Position numbers and translations under genes: made by a program. DNA of 64,000 nt from Clostridium cavendishii DSM 21758 (GTDB taxonomy: Bacteria > Bacillota > Clostridia > Clostridiales > Clostridiaceae), in contig NZ_FQZB01000004.1 of the NCBI RefSeq assembly GCF_900141845.1, positions 360,525 through 424,524 of the forward strand. The letters are read 5' to 3'. Below are positions 35,472 to 45,056 of this stretch, one piece after another (position 1 is the stretch's first letter; each line of letters starts with the position of its first letter). Under the pieces are notes generated by a model, which saw nothing but the letters and a program-made list of their open reading frames with translations, had not been told where the DNA came from and ran no database searches.

Positions 35472-36457
35472 CTAACAAGATTTTCCTTTCGATTAATAAT
35501 ATATACTAAAAATGGTGCACCTACTAAGGAGGTTAATATACTTATTGGAATTTCTGTTGATGTTACACTTCTCGCCACTGTATCTGCTAAAACCATTATA
35601 ATTGCTCCAATAATCATAGTTAGTCCCATTACTTTTGATATATCATCCTTAGCATAGAATTTAACTATATGAGGAGCTAGCAATCCTATCCAGCTTATAA
35701 TTCCAGCAACAGAAACAACTGCTGATACTAAAAGAGTTGCTGCAAATATAGCTATTACTCTAACAATTTTAATATTTATTCCTAATAGCTTTGCTTGTTC
35801 ATCACCCATTGTAAGAACCTTTAATTTCCATCTTAATAAAAATAATATTATTGTTGATATAGCTGTTAATATTGATACATAAAGTACATTGTTCCACGAA
35901 CTATTATGAAATCCGCCCATAAGCCAGAAATCTATTGACGGTAATTCTTTGTATGGATCTGCCAAATACTTTATAATCATTAAAAAGGAGGAGGATACAG
36001 CTCCAGTTACAATACCTGCTATAACAAGAGCTAGTACCCTATTACTTCTCATCTTTTTAGATAAAATTAATGAAAAAACCACAGCACCTATACCAAAAAC
36101 AAATGACATTATTTGAATTGTTATTGGTGAAAAAGAAAAGAAAACTATTGCAATAGCAGCTCCTAGTGAAGCTCCAGAACTTACTCCAAGCACATCTGGC
36201 GATACTATAGGATTCTGAAATATACTTTGAAAAACCATACCAGATAATGCTAATGCTGCACCACTTATTAAAACTAGTATTATCCTTGGAAATCTTATAT
36301 TCCAAAGCAAATTAAATTCTAATGAATCAGTTTTTCCAGAAAAAATAGTATTTATTATTTCTATTGGCTTAATATTATATCTACCAATTAATAAAGATAT
36401 AACTGCTAGCATCACCAAAATAGAACTACTTATTACTGTAGCATATCTTAATTTCAT
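35468..36457 (-). CDS. ABC importer permease, BtuC/FecCD family
   Basis: A 329-residue permease with about ten helices and family hallmarks: the RFPRIILVLISGAALALSG start (~53-71), SGASLGAAIAIV, the GMVFQSIFQNPIVSPDVLG segment, and a late GLLAPHIVKF motif that contacts the ATPase. It overlaps both neighbours by four bases, so permease, ATPase and binding protein are translated as a unit. Substrate as for the ATPase entry: unproven, with molybdate/tungstate favoured by context. Confidence 0.9.
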   Translation of the reverse strand: MKLRYATVISSSILVMLAVISLLIGRYNIKPIEIINTIFSGKTDSLEFNLLWNIRFPRIILVLISGAALALSGMVFQSIFQNPIVSPDVLGVSSGASLGAAIAIVFFSFSPITIQIMSFVFGIGAVVFSLILSKKMRSNRVLALVIAGIVTGAVSSSFLMIIKYLADPYKELPSIDFWLMGGFHNSSWNNVLYVSILTAISTIILFLLRWKLKVLTMGDEQAKLLGINIKIVRVIAIFAATLLVSAVVSVAGIISWIGLLAPHIVKFYAKDDISKVMGLTMIIGAIIMVLADTVARSVTSTEIPISILTSLVGAPFLVYIINRKENLVR

Positions 36458-37485
36458 ATTCCGATTTCCTTATTACTTACTTCTAAGTCAAAAAATTTCT
36501 TATAAAAATCTTTTGATGCCTTTTCAAATTCATCTTTTGTATATTTTTCTGAATTAATATTATTTGTCATCCAAAGAATCCCTAAAATTGAAGATGGCGT
36601 AGGATAATCCCAAGGTTCTATAACTGATGGAATCATAAAAACTTTTTTATTTTTAATTGCCTTTACATCTTTTAATCTCGAATCTTTAAGTATGTCTTCT
36701 ACACTATATTTAGCATACTGTACTATATAGATAATATCTGGATTATAGGAAATCAATTGTTCAGCTGATATATCTGCCCAATACCCATCATTAAGATTCG
36801 AAGTTACATTATTTCCACCTGATGCTTTTATCATATAATCTTGATACATTTTTGATGTACATGTTCTTAAAACGCTACTACTTCCTGCCAAATACACATT
36901 AGGCTTATTTGTAATATCCTTATTTAACTTTTCTACCTTTTCTAAATTATCCTCATAGTATTTGACTATTTCATTAGCTTTTGCTTCTGAATTAACAGCC
37001 TTTCCTATAAGTTTTACACATTCTAAAAATGAATCTAGTGTTTCTGGCTCTATAGCTATAACCTTAATATTAAGCTTTTCAAATTTAGGAATAAATTCTT
37101 TAAGTTTAGTAGGAATTATTATTAAATCTGGTTTTAATTTTGCACATTCCTCTACGTTTATACTTTTTGCTGAACCAACTCCTGGAAGAGTAGTGAATTC
37201 TTTTGCTGCCTTCTTATAAAGTTCCCTATCATTAGATTTCATCTCAACCCCTACAACCTTGTCCTTAACCCCTAAAGCTATTAGCAAAGAAGTTGAAATC
37301 GGATAACTTGAAATAATTTTATTTACATCACCTTTAATTTCTACTTTTCTGCCTAATTGATCTTCGACTGTAATAGTTTTATTAGTATTATCTGCTGTTT
37401 TGTCATTTTTTCCACATCCAATAAAAATAGTTGTTATAAGTATACCTACTAATATAACTGACAAAATCCTTCTCAATCTTTTCAT
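36454..37485 (-). CDS. ABC importer substrate-binding lipoprotein (FecB/BtuF/MolA-like)
   Basis: A 343-residue lipoprotein: a signal peptide with lipobox ending at Cys24 (TTIFIGC), then a type III binding-protein fold with two lobes linked by a long helix (periplasmic_BP_2). The conserved start of the mature part is VEDQLGRKVEIKGDVNKIIS. It overlaps the NTPase gene and the permease by four bases each. The ligand pocket cannot be read from sequence; MolA-type binding proteins that take molybdate are in the same superfamily. Confidence 0.88.
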   Translation of the reverse strand: MKRLRRILSVILVGILITTIFIGCGKNDKTADNTNKTITVEDQLGRKVEIKGDVNKIISSYPISTSLLIALGVKDKVVGVEMKSNDRELYKKAAKEFTTLPGVGSAKSINVEECAKLKPDLIIIPTKLKEFIPKFEKLNIKVIAIEPETLDSFLECVKLIGKAVNSEAKANEIVKYYEDNLEKVEKLNKDITNKPNVYLAGSSSVLRTCTSKMYQDYMIKASGGNNVTSNLNDGYWADISAEQLISYNPDIIYIVQYAKYSVEDILKDSRLKDVKAIKNKKVFMIPSVIEPWDYPTPSSILGILWMTNNINSEKYTKDEFEKASKDFYKKFFDLEVSNKEIGI

Positions 37486-38024
37486 GTGTTAATTTCCTCC
37501 TTTTTTAGTATGTTAACTATATTCTTTAACATTTCTTTTCTATCTTTATAATCTATATTTTCTATATCTATAACTAAGGTATCTTCTCTTCCTTTTATGT
37601 AGTTTAAAAATTCATCATTCATTTTCCTAAGAACACCAAGGACAAATTTATTATTATCTAAACATCTAATTATTTCTTTTTTAAATTTATAAGCTTCTTT
37701 TTCTAAAAAACCAATTTCATCTAAAAGTATAAGTTTAGAATTTGAAGCTTCTATGCTTTTTTTCAGTATATCTACTCCTATAAATTCAAACGTTTCTATT
37801 ATAGGAACCATTTTATAATCTTGTATCTTAACTGAAATCGGCTTACATATATTTTCGTTTTCAATATATCCATGTATATAAAAGCCTTGTTGCACATTAT
37901 TTATATAATATGGTAAAGTTCTATATCCTGAATATGTTATATTTAACTCATTTAAAATGTTATTTATTAATGTGCTCTTTCCACACTTTTTTCTTCCTGT
38001 TACAAATACATTCTTTATTTCCAA
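37482..38024 (-). CDS. THEP1-like NTPase coupled to the ABC importer
   Basis: About 180 residues: P-loop FVTGRKKCGKSTLINNIL at the N-terminus and a Walker-B-like LILLDEIGFLEKEAYKF near residue 115, the signature of the nucleoside-triphosphatase THEP1 (NTPase_1) family. A longer frame starts at 38054, but an AAAGAGG site six bases ahead of the TTG at 38024 decides the start. It is the first gene of a four-gene operon in which every junction is an ATGA overlap. Its role with the importer is unknown; a nucleotide- or cofactor-linked step in metal handling is possible. Confidence 0.75.
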   Translation of the reverse strand: MEIKNVFVTGRKKCGKSTLINNILNELNITYSGYRTLPYYINNVQQGFYIHGYIENENICKPISVKIQDYKMVPIIETFEFIGVDILKKSIEASNSKLILLDEIGFLEKEAYKFKKEIIRCLDNNKFVLGVLRKMNDEFLNYIKGREDTLVIDIENIDYKDRKEMLKNIVNILKKEEINT

Positions 38025-38041
38025 ACCAAACCTCTTTATAA

Positions 38042-38081
38042 TGATATGAAACAATAAACTAAAATTTATTGCTTCATATCA
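38042..38081 (-). terminator. Hairpin between ridA and the NTPase gene
   Basis: TGATATGAA and TTCATATCA arms, extended inward by CAATAAA/TTTATTG with one mismatched pair. It follows the ridA stop, but no T-run follows on the minus strand, so it may be a weak terminator or RNA-processing site rather than a full stop. Confidence 0.45.
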
Positions 38082-38103
38082 AATATTTATTTTTTAGTAT
38101 GTT

Positions 38104-38481
38104 TTATTTAAATGTTGCAATAACTTCTATTTCAACAACTGCATCCATTGGTAATTTAGCTACTTGTACACAACTTCTTGCTGGTGGGTTACACTTAAAA
38201 TATGTTCCGTAAACTTCATTTACTGCTGCAAAATCATTTAAGTCTTTTACAAATACAGTTGTTTTAAATACTTTATCCATACTTACTCCAACTTCTTCTA
38301 ATATTGCTTTACAATTTTCTAAACTTTGTTTAGTTGCTGCCTTGATTTCTGTTTCTAAAACTTTTGTTTCAGGATTTAATGGTAATTGACCTGAAGTATA
38401 TACTAATTCTCCAACTATTACTCCTTGTGAATATGGTCCTATTGCTGCTGGTGCCTTTTGTGTATTAATTATTTTTTCCAT
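38104..38481 (-). CDS. ridA: RidA-family imine deaminase
   Basis: A 125-residue RidA/YjgF protein with the family signature near its C-terminus (CNPPARSCVQVAKLPMDAVV; the Arg holds the substrate carboxylate) and the IGPYSQGV start. RidA hydrolyses 2-aminoacrylate-type imines released by PLP lyases. Here it ends the operon headed by the PLP enzyme YgeX, which makes just such an intermediate, so the pairing is functional sense. A frame ATG at 38502 lies upstream of the GAGGAG site; 38481 is preferred. Confidence 0.9.
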   Translation of the reverse strand: MEKIINTQKAPAAIGPYSQGVIVGELVYTSGQLPLNPETKVLETEIKAATKQSLENCKAILEEVGVSMDKVFKTTVFVKDLNDFAAVNEVYGTYFKCNPPARSCVQVAKLPMDAVVEIEVIATFK

Positions 38482-38505
38482 CTCTAATTTTCTCCTCTTC
38501 ATATT

Positions 38506-41058
38506 TTATTTTTTATAAAATGTATTCCTTAATGGAAGTTCAGTTCTAAACTTCCCATCAAGCTTATAATAAGCGCCTTGCGCTGCTGGTGCTGTTGGTA
38601 TACAAGTTATTTCGCCAACACCTTTTGCTCCAAATGATAATTCTTGTGTATTTTTTTCTATTATCATAGATTCAATTTCTGGTACTTGAGTAGCTCTTAA
38701 AAGACCTAATGTTCCGAATTTAGATTTTGGTGTAGAATCTTCTATTACGTAATTTTCTGTTAATCCATAACCTAATCCCATAACAACTCCACCTTCAATT
38801 TGTCCTTGTACATTTTTAGGATTAATAGCTCTTCCTACATCATGGGCTGCCACTACTTTTTCAACCTTACCTTTTTCATCTAAAATAACAACTTGTGTTG
38901 CAAAACCATACGCAACATGACTTACAGGATTTTCTTTGTCACTACCCATTTTATCCGTTACTCCAAGATATTCTCCTAAAAATTCTACACCTTCTAGATC
39001 TTCTATTGATTTATCTTTTAATGCTTCTTTTAATTTTAAGGCTGCAATTCTTGTTGCCTCTCCTGTAAATACAGTTTGTCTTGAAGCTGTTGTTGTTCCA
39101 GAATCCGGAGTTATTCTGGTATCTGGCTTTTCATAAACTATTTTTGATGGTGATATTTTTAAGACTTCTGAAACAATTTGAACAACTACTGTTGCTAGCC
39201 CTTGTCCAATACAAGCTGCTGATGTCCTAATATGTACCTTTCCATCTATTATCTTAACCTTACATCTTCCAGTATCAGGTATTCCAACTCCAACCCCTGC
39301 ATTTTTAAATACACAAGCTATTCCTGCATATTTGTTAGCATAATAAACATCTTTAACAGCTTCTAAAGTTTCAACTAATGCAGTACCTTCATCTGCAATT
39401 TGCCCATTGGGTAAAACTTGTCCTGGTCTTATTGCATTTATCATTCTAATTTCAAAAGGATCTATTCCCACCATTTCTGCAAGTTTATTCAAATTACACT
39501 CTGTTGCAAAAGCTGATTGTGTTACTCCAAATCCTCTAAATGCTCCTCCTGGAGTATTGTTTGTATAAACTGAAATGCCATCAATAACCATATTTTGATA
39601 GTTATATGGTCCTGCTGCATGAGTACATGCTCTCTGAAGAACTGGTCCTCCAAGTGATGCATAAGCTCCTGAGTCTGCAATTATTTCAGCTTTCATTGCA
39701 GTAAGCTTTCCATTTTCATCACATGCTGTTGTAAATTCCATTTCCATGGCATGTCTTTTAGTACTAACAACAATACTTTCTTGTCTTCTTAAAGTCATTT
39801 TTACTGGTCTTTTAGTAAGATATGCAAGCAATGCCGTATGATGCTGACAGCTCATATCTTCTTTACCGCCAAAACCTCCACCTACATATTTTGAAATAAT
39901 TCTTAATTTATCTTCTTTCAAATTTAATAATGAACTTATTTCTCTAAAATCATCATAAACACTTTGTGTTCCAGTATAAACAATCAATCCATCATCTCCA
40001 TCTGGAACAGCAACTGCGGATTCAGGTTCTAAATAAGCATGTTCAGTAAATGGAACTTTATACTTATTTGTGACAACATATTTTGAATTTTTTATAGCTT
40101 CATCAGCGTTTCCTCTTACCAAATGTTCATGAACCAAAATATTTCCATCTGGATGAATTTTTGGCGCATCCTCTTTCATTGCTTCCCTAGGAGATGATAC
40201 TGGTTTTAATTCTTGTAAATCCACTATTATATGATTTAATGCTTCTCTTGCAATATCCTCAGTCTCAGCTACAACTAATGCTATTGCATCTCCAAGATAC
40301 CTTGTTTCTTCACCAACCTTTACTAAAGCAGGTGTATCTTTTTTTAGATGACCTAAATATCTTTCTCCTGGAATATCTTCAGATGTAACAACTTTTATTA
40401 CACCTTGTATCTTTTCTGCTTCTGATATATCGATTCCCTTAAATAAGGCTCTAGGATATTTACTTCTTAAAGCAACTCCATATAATAATCCATCCATTCT
40501 TATATCATCAGTATATTCAGCTATTCCTAAGGTCTTTTCCCTAGCATCAACTCTTCCCATTGGTTCGCCTACTAATCCTTTACACTCAACCCTTGGAACT
40601 TCTATATTTTCCCTGAAAGTCTCTGCTGCCATCATAATAGCTTTTTCAATTTTTACATATCCTGTGCATCTGCATATATTTCCAATAAGCGCTTTTTTAA
40701 TTTCTTCTTTTGTTGGGCTTAATGTTCTATTAAATAACCCCTTTGCACTAATAACCATGCCTGGTATGCAGAATCCACACTGAACTGCTCCTGCTTCAGT
40801 AAAGGCATAAGCAAATACCTCTTTTTCCCTTTCAGTGAAGCCTTCAATAGTTGTTATTTCTTTACCACTTACCTTTTCAGTGGTAAGGATGCACGCTTTA
40901 ATAGGCTTTCCATCCACTATGACCATACATGTCCCACACGCACCTTCTGAACACCCATTTTTTACAGAAGTAATATTACAATCATCTCTTAAATACCTTA
41001 AAAGTTTCTTGTTCTCATTAACAACCTTTTTTTCTCCATTAAGAATGAATTCAAACAC
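38506..41058 (-). CDS. xdh: Selenium-dependent xanthine dehydrogenase (FeS plus Mo domains, no FAD domain)
   Basis: An 850-residue molybdenum hydroxylase. Residues 1-75 are a plant-type [2Fe-2S] domain (Cys36, 41, 44, 56); ~80-150 the second [2Fe-2S] domain (Cys94, 97, 129, 131); from ~165 the molybdopterin-binding domains. The Mo-site motifs YVGGGFGGKED, GGAFRGFGVTQ and the C-terminal AKGVGE with the catalytic Glu are present. FeS and Mo parts are fused directly, without the FAD domain, as in the family annotated Se-dependent xanthine dehydrogenase. It hydroxylates purines such as hypoxanthine/xanthine, or runs in reverse. GTG start after GGAGGAG. Confidence 0.92.
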   Translation of the reverse strand: MFEFILNGEKKVVNENKKLLRYLRDDCNITSVKNGCSEGACGTCMVIVDGKPIKACILTTEKVSGKEITTIEGFTEREKEVFAYAFTEAGAVQCGFCIPGMVISAKGLFNRTLSPTKEEIKKALIGNICRCTGYVKIEKAIMMAAETFRENIEVPRVECKGLVGEPMGRVDAREKTLGIAEYTDDIRMDGLLYGVALRSKYPRALFKGIDISEAEKIQGVIKVVTSEDIPGERYLGHLKKDTPALVKVGEETRYLGDAIALVVAETEDIAREALNHIIVDLQELKPVSSPREAMKEDAPKIHPDGNILVHEHLVRGNADEAIKNSKYVVTNKYKVPFTEHAYLEPESAVAVPDGDDGLIVYTGTQSVYDDFREISSLLNLKEDKLRIISKYVGGGFGGKEDMSCQHHTALLAYLTKRPVKMTLRRQESIVVSTKRHAMEMEFTTACDENGKLTAMKAEIIADSGAYASLGGPVLQRACTHAAGPYNYQNMVIDGISVYTNNTPGGAFRGFGVTQSAFATECNLNKLAEMVGIDPFEIRMINAIRPGQVLPNGQIADEGTALVETLEAVKDVYYANKYAGIACVFKNAGVGVGIPDTGRCKVKIIDGKVHIRTSAACIGQGLATVVVQIVSEVLKISPSKIVYEKPDTRITPDSGTTTASRQTVFTGEATRIAALKLKEALKDKSIEDLEGVEFLGEYLGVTDKMGSDKENPVSHVAYGFATQVVILDEKGKVEKVVAAHDVGRAINPKNVQGQIEGGVVMGLGYGLTENYVIEDSTPKSKFGTLGLLRATQVPEIESMIIEKNTQELSFGAKGVGEITCIPTAPAAQGAYYKLDGKFRTELPLRNTFYKK

Positions 41059-41175
41059 AGTTACTCCTCCTCATAATTCCAATTTCCCTTTTTAAGAATT
41101 TGCCAAATATCTTTTCTTCGGTTATAACATTATAGTCAAATACTTTATTTTCTCTTCTATTCACCTTCTAAAATG

Positions 41176-42264
41176 TTATTTATATTGAATTGTTAATGCA
41201 TGTTTTGGACACTTAGTTACACATAAACCACAACCAAAACATTTATCATTATCTATCATAAGTTCATCACATACCTTAATTGCATCATATACACAACTTG
41301 CTTTACATTGTCCACATTTAATACATAAAGCTTGATCTACTATTGGTGGTATTGCTTCTGTTCTAAATGTTCTATCTGATGCTTTTTTGTGAGCTAAACC
41401 TATTATTTCATTAACATCTTTATATCCATGGTTATCTAAAAATTCATTTAATTCCTTGGCAATTTTTCCATATACTCCAGGTCCTTTTAATATAGCTTCT
41501 GTACAAACTTCTACAGCACTTGCACCTGCCATTAACATTTCTGCTACATCTTTTCCACAAGTAACTCCACCCACACCAATTATCGGAATCTTTACAACTT
41601 GTGATGCATCATATATATTTCTTACAGCTAGTGGTCTTATTGGTGCTCCAGATAGCCATCCATAACCTGTTTTACTTCCCATTATTGGATATCCTGTTTC
41701 AGTATCTATTGCCATACAAGGTCCAAATGAATTAATCATAACTAATCCATCTGCGCCTGCATCTTCTAGAGCTTTTGCAATTTTTTGAATATCAGTATGT
41801 GGGCTCATTTTCATAAATACTGGACAATCTAAAGCTTCTTTAGCAGCTCTCATTGCTTCAACTATTGGTGCAACATCTGTCCCAACATAATGAGTTGATA
41901 ATTCAACTGCATCTGCATAAGGTTTTACAAGTGGTGCAACTTTTCTAATTTGCTCTGCTGTATATCCCATACTTATAATCATTGGAACTCCAGCTTCCTT
42001 AGCTCTTTTATATTCTTTTTCTATCCATTGTTCTTTCGGTAACTCCGACCAAAGTTCTGTATTTAAAAATCCTGAATTTGTTCTTGCCATACATGGTCTT
42101 GGTACATCTGCTGGATCTACTGATATAGTCTTAGTAACTATTCCACCTGCTCCAAGCTTTACTGCTTCAAAACAAAGGTCTCCATCTTTTGCTCCAGGAC
42201 CTGCTGCTGTAAATATAGGATTATTGAATTCCATTCCTAAAATATTAACTCTTAATTTTGACAT
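41176..42264 (-). CDS. PreA-like dihydropyrimidine/dihydroorotate dehydrogenase with ferredoxin tail
   Basis: A 362-residue protein. The first ~290 residues are an FMN-binding TIM barrel (MEFNNPIFTAAGPG, IIGVGGVTCGKDVAEML); the tail has two [4Fe-4S] motifs (CIKCGQCKASC and CFGCGLCVTKC). This is the layout of PreA, the pyrimidine-reducing subunit of NAD-dependent dihydropyrimidine dehydrogenase, but no PreT partner is here. In this island it may reduce a ring intermediate or shuttle electrons to or from the xanthine dehydrogenase; both are inference. An AGGAGAG site selects the ATG at 42264 over the upstream GTG. Confidence 0.85.
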   Translation of the reverse strand: MSKLRVNILGMEFNNPIFTAAGPGAKDGDLCFEAVKLGAGGIVTKTISVDPADVPRPCMARTNSGFLNTELWSELPKEQWIEKEYKRAKEAGVPMIISMGYTAEQIRKVAPLVKPYADAVELSTHYVGTDVAPIVEAMRAAKEALDCPVFMKMSPHTDIQKIAKALEDAGADGLVMINSFGPCMAIDTETGYPIMGSKTGYGWLSGAPIRPLAVRNIYDASQVVKIPIIGVGGVTCGKDVAEMLMAGASAVEVCTEAILKGPGVYGKIAKELNEFLDNHGYKDVNEIIGLAHKKASDRTFRTEAIPPIVDQALCIKCGQCKASCVYDAIKVCDELMIDNDKCFGCGLCVTKCPKHALTIQYK

Positions 42265-42312
42265 AATACACACTCTCCTCTTACTTTGTAAATCTTCTAA
42301 GTTATTAAAATT

Positions 42313-43698
42313 TTATTTTATAACTATTGATTCTCCTTCTTCTATCCCTTTAATTATTTTTTCATCATCTACTTTTTTATTTCCTAAAACATTAAATAAT
42401 ATATTTAATAAGATTGCTGAAATACTTCCGGTTGTTATTCCACTATGAAATATAGTTTGAACCCATGATGGAAAATTATTATAAAAACTTGGATTGGCTA
42501 ACGGAATCATTGCAAGCCCTACACTAACTGCAACTATAACTCCATTTTTTGTTCCATTAAATTCAACTTTAGTAAGTGTTCTAATTCCACCTACCAAAAC
42601 CATTCCAAACATTGCAAACCCAACTCCACCAAGAACTTGCTTGGGGATTGCTCCCATTATTGCGGCAAACTTTGGTACGAAACTTAGTACTAGCAAAATA
42701 ATACCTGCATAAACACCTACAAACCTTGACTTTATTCCAGTTAAACCAACTATACCCGTATTTTGGGCAAATGGTGTAATCGGAAATGTATTGAAAACAC
42801 CAGCAAAAAGCGTTGATATTCCATCAGCTGTTAATCCTCTCCTTATATTGCTTTCAGTAACCTCTTTTTCTGTAATCTCATGTATTGCTATCATATTTCC
42901 AACTGATTCAGTCATTAATACAAGCATTATTAAAATCATTGAAATAACTGCTGATGGTTCAAAGGTTGGCATTCCAAATTTTAAAGGAACGTTTACACTA
43001 AACCAGCTTGCTTCTGAAACCCTACTAAAATCAGCCATACCACACATCATAGCTAATATAGTACCTATAATTATTGCAAATAATATTGAAGCACTATTCC
43101 ATATGCCTTTTACATATTTAAACAGTAGTAATGTTATTACTAAGACAGCTAATGATAAAGCTAATTGCTTTGAAGTTGCAGGTTGAGCTATACCTTCAGT
43201 AATCCACTTTATTCCAACAGGCAGTATTGAAATTCCTATTACTAACACTACTGTGCCTGTTACCACTTTTGGAAAGAATCTTATTAACTTCCCAAATATA
43301 GGAGCAATAACTATACAAAATAAACCTGATATAATTACTGCCCCAAAAACATTTGTCATTGCTAAATGTTTATTTCCTTGACAACTTGCAATAATAGAAA
43401 GTATTCCTGATACAGCAGCAAAGCTTGTACCTTCTATAATAGGTATTTTTGCTCCTGCAAACTTTTTAATCCCCATAGTTTGAATTAAAGTTCCTATTCC
43501 TGCCATAAATAGTCCGGCACTTATAAGAAATACTATTTCTAAATTATTAAGACCTGCTGCTTCCCCTACCATCAGTGGTACTGCTACTGCTCCAGCACAC
43601 ATTGCCATTACATGTTGAAGTGAAAATATCCAAGCTCTTGAAAATGGTATTTTTTCATCAACAGGGGCTATTAATTGTTTCTCTTTTTGCTCTCCCAT
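42313..43698 (-). CDS. NCS2-family purine (xanthine/urate) permease
   Basis: A 461-residue transporter with about 14 helices. Family features: SLQHVMAMCAGAVAVPLM near the N-terminus, IIEGTSFAAV in helix 3, TESVGNMIAIHEITEK in the substrate region and FAQNTGIVGLTGI. NCS2 proteins take up xanthine, urate or uracil with H+ or Na+; the QHVMAM and ESVGN forms and the gene context favour xanthine or urate. It lies between ssnA and the PreA-like gene in the ygeX operon. Confidence 0.9.
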   Translation of the reverse strand: MGEQKEKQLIAPVDEKIPFSRAWIFSLQHVMAMCAGAVAVPLMVGEAAGLNNLEIVFLISAGLFMAGIGTLIQTMGIKKFAGAKIPIIEGTSFAAVSGILSIIASCQGNKHLAMTNVFGAVIISGLFCIVIAPIFGKLIRFFPKVVTGTVVLVIGISILPVGIKWITEGIAQPATSKQLALSLAVLVITLLLFKYVKGIWNSASILFAIIIGTILAMMCGMADFSRVSEASWFSVNVPLKFGMPTFEPSAVISMILIMLVLMTESVGNMIAIHEITEKEVTESNIRRGLTADGISTLFAGVFNTFPITPFAQNTGIVGLTGIKSRFVGVYAGIILLVLSFVPKFAAIMGAIPKQVLGGVGFAMFGMVLVGGIRTLTKVEFNGTKNGVIVAVSVGLAMIPLANPSFYNNFPSWVQTIFHSGITTGSISAILLNILFNVLGNKKVDDEKIIKGIEEGESIVIK

Positions 43699-43716
43699 AA
43701 AACTCAGATCCTCCCT

Positions 43717-45045
43717 CTAAATTCTATCCCATAGTTTTTCACTAACTTTTCTAGCTGCACCTAATATTTCTTCTTCGTTAACATTAAGAAGCTTACCATT
43801 TCTAACTAAAACCCTTCCATTTACTATAGTTGTATCCACAGCTTTTCCCATCATTCCAAATAGAATATGCGAATTATAATTACTTGCATTCATTGGAGTT
43901 AATGGATTGTAATCTACAATTATTACATCTGCATTAGCTCCCTTTTCTATAATCCCAAATTTCCCTTTAAAATGTTTTTCTGCAATCTTTCTATTATTTT
44001 CAAATAGCATTAAAGGTACTTCCCCCCAAGCTACTGATGGATCTTTCAAATTATGTTTATGAATTATATTCGCAACCTTCATAGATTCAAACATATCTTG
44101 AGTATATCCATCTGTTCCAAGTCCAACAGTCAAACCTTTATTTACAAGTTCAATTGCTGGGGATACCCCTACTGCATTCCCCATATTTGATTCTGGATTA
44201 TGTACAACAACTGTCCCTGTATTTAATAATAGATTTTTTTCATTGTCATCTGCATGTATACAGTGAACTGCTATTGTCTTCTCACCTAATATATTAAAAT
44301 CATTAAGTCTTTCTACTACTCTCTTCCCATGTTTTTTGATACACTGTTCTTCATCATCCATTCCTTCTGCTACATGAATATGGTACCCACAATTTAATTT
44401 TTCAGCTTCCTTTACACATTTTTTTAATGATTCATCAGAAAGTGTAAAGCTTGCATGCATTCCAAACATCCCAGATTTCATATTATCTTTCTTCTCTATG
44501 CAATATTTTATATAATCTATGTTTTCTTTTATTCCTTTTTCTAAAATCTCTTCTCCATCCCTATCAGATACCTCATAACAAAGAGAAGTTCTTATTCCAA
44601 GTTCTTCTGCTACTTTTCCAATTGTAAAAAGACTATTTGTGACAGCATTTGGACTTGCATGGTGATCAAAAAATGTTGTTACACCAAACTTTAAACTATC
44701 CATTAATGTTGTATAAGCACTATACTTCACATCTTCTAAGCTTAAGTTTTTATCCAATCTCCACCACAAATTGTTTAATATATCTAAGAAATTCTTAGAT
44801 ACCTCGCCATCTAAATTCATCCCTCTTGCAAATGCACTGTATATATGCCCATGGGTATTTATAAGACCTGGCATTATAACTTTTTTGCTTGCATCTATAT
44901 ATTCTGCATTTTGATATTTACCTAAAATATCACTAGTATTTCCATAGTCAAGTATCTTACCGTCTTTTATAACTAATGCTCCATTTTCTATAAATGGATT
45001 TTTCTTGTTTTGTGTTATCAACCTTCCATTACCTATAATTTTCAT
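43717..45045 (-). CDS. ssnA: Putative aminohydrolase SsnA
   Basis: A 442-residue amidohydrolase-superfamily enzyme with metal ligands in LINTHGHIYSAFARGM (~60), HIHVAEG (~222), HCIHADD (~262) and the Asp of GLGTDGYTQDM (~310), the pattern of SsnA and guanine/chlorohydrolase-type deaminases. SsnA belongs to the set of genes repeatedly found in anaerobic purine-degradation loci. A role in deaminating or opening a purine-derived ring is likely but unproven. AGGAGG lies just before the ATG and just after the stop of the upstream amidohydrolase gene. Confidence 0.9.
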   Translation of the reverse strand: MKIIGNGRLITQNKKNPFIENGALVIKDGKILDYGNTSDILGKYQNAEYIDASKKVIMPGLINTHGHIYSAFARGMNLDGEVSKNFLDILNNLWWRLDKNLSLEDVKYSAYTTLMDSLKFGVTTFFDHHASPNAVTNSLFTIGKVAEELGIRTSLCYEVSDRDGEEILEKGIKENIDYIKYCIEKKDNMKSGMFGMHASFTLSDESLKKCVKEAEKLNCGYHIHVAEGMDDEEQCIKKHGKRVVERLNDFNILGEKTIAVHCIHADDNEKNLLLNTGTVVVHNPESNMGNAVGVSPAIELVNKGLTVGLGTDGYTQDMFESMKVANIIHKHNLKDPSVAWGEVPLMLFENNRKIAEKHFKGKFGIIEKGANADVIIVDYNPLTPMNASNYNSHILFGMMGKAVDTTIVNGRVLVRNGKLLNVNEEEILGAARKVSEKLWDRI

Positions 45046-45056
45046 AAGAATTCCTC

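Noticed and set aside
41094..41110. TTGGCA ahead of the xanthine dehydrogenase considered as a third sigma-54 promoter
   Set aside because: The -12 position reads TTAAA instead of TTGC; only the -24 half matches.
42494..43186. Long plus-strand frames opposite the NCS2 permease
   Set aside because: They mirror a clear gene on the other strand, lack ribosome binding sites and have unlikely composition.
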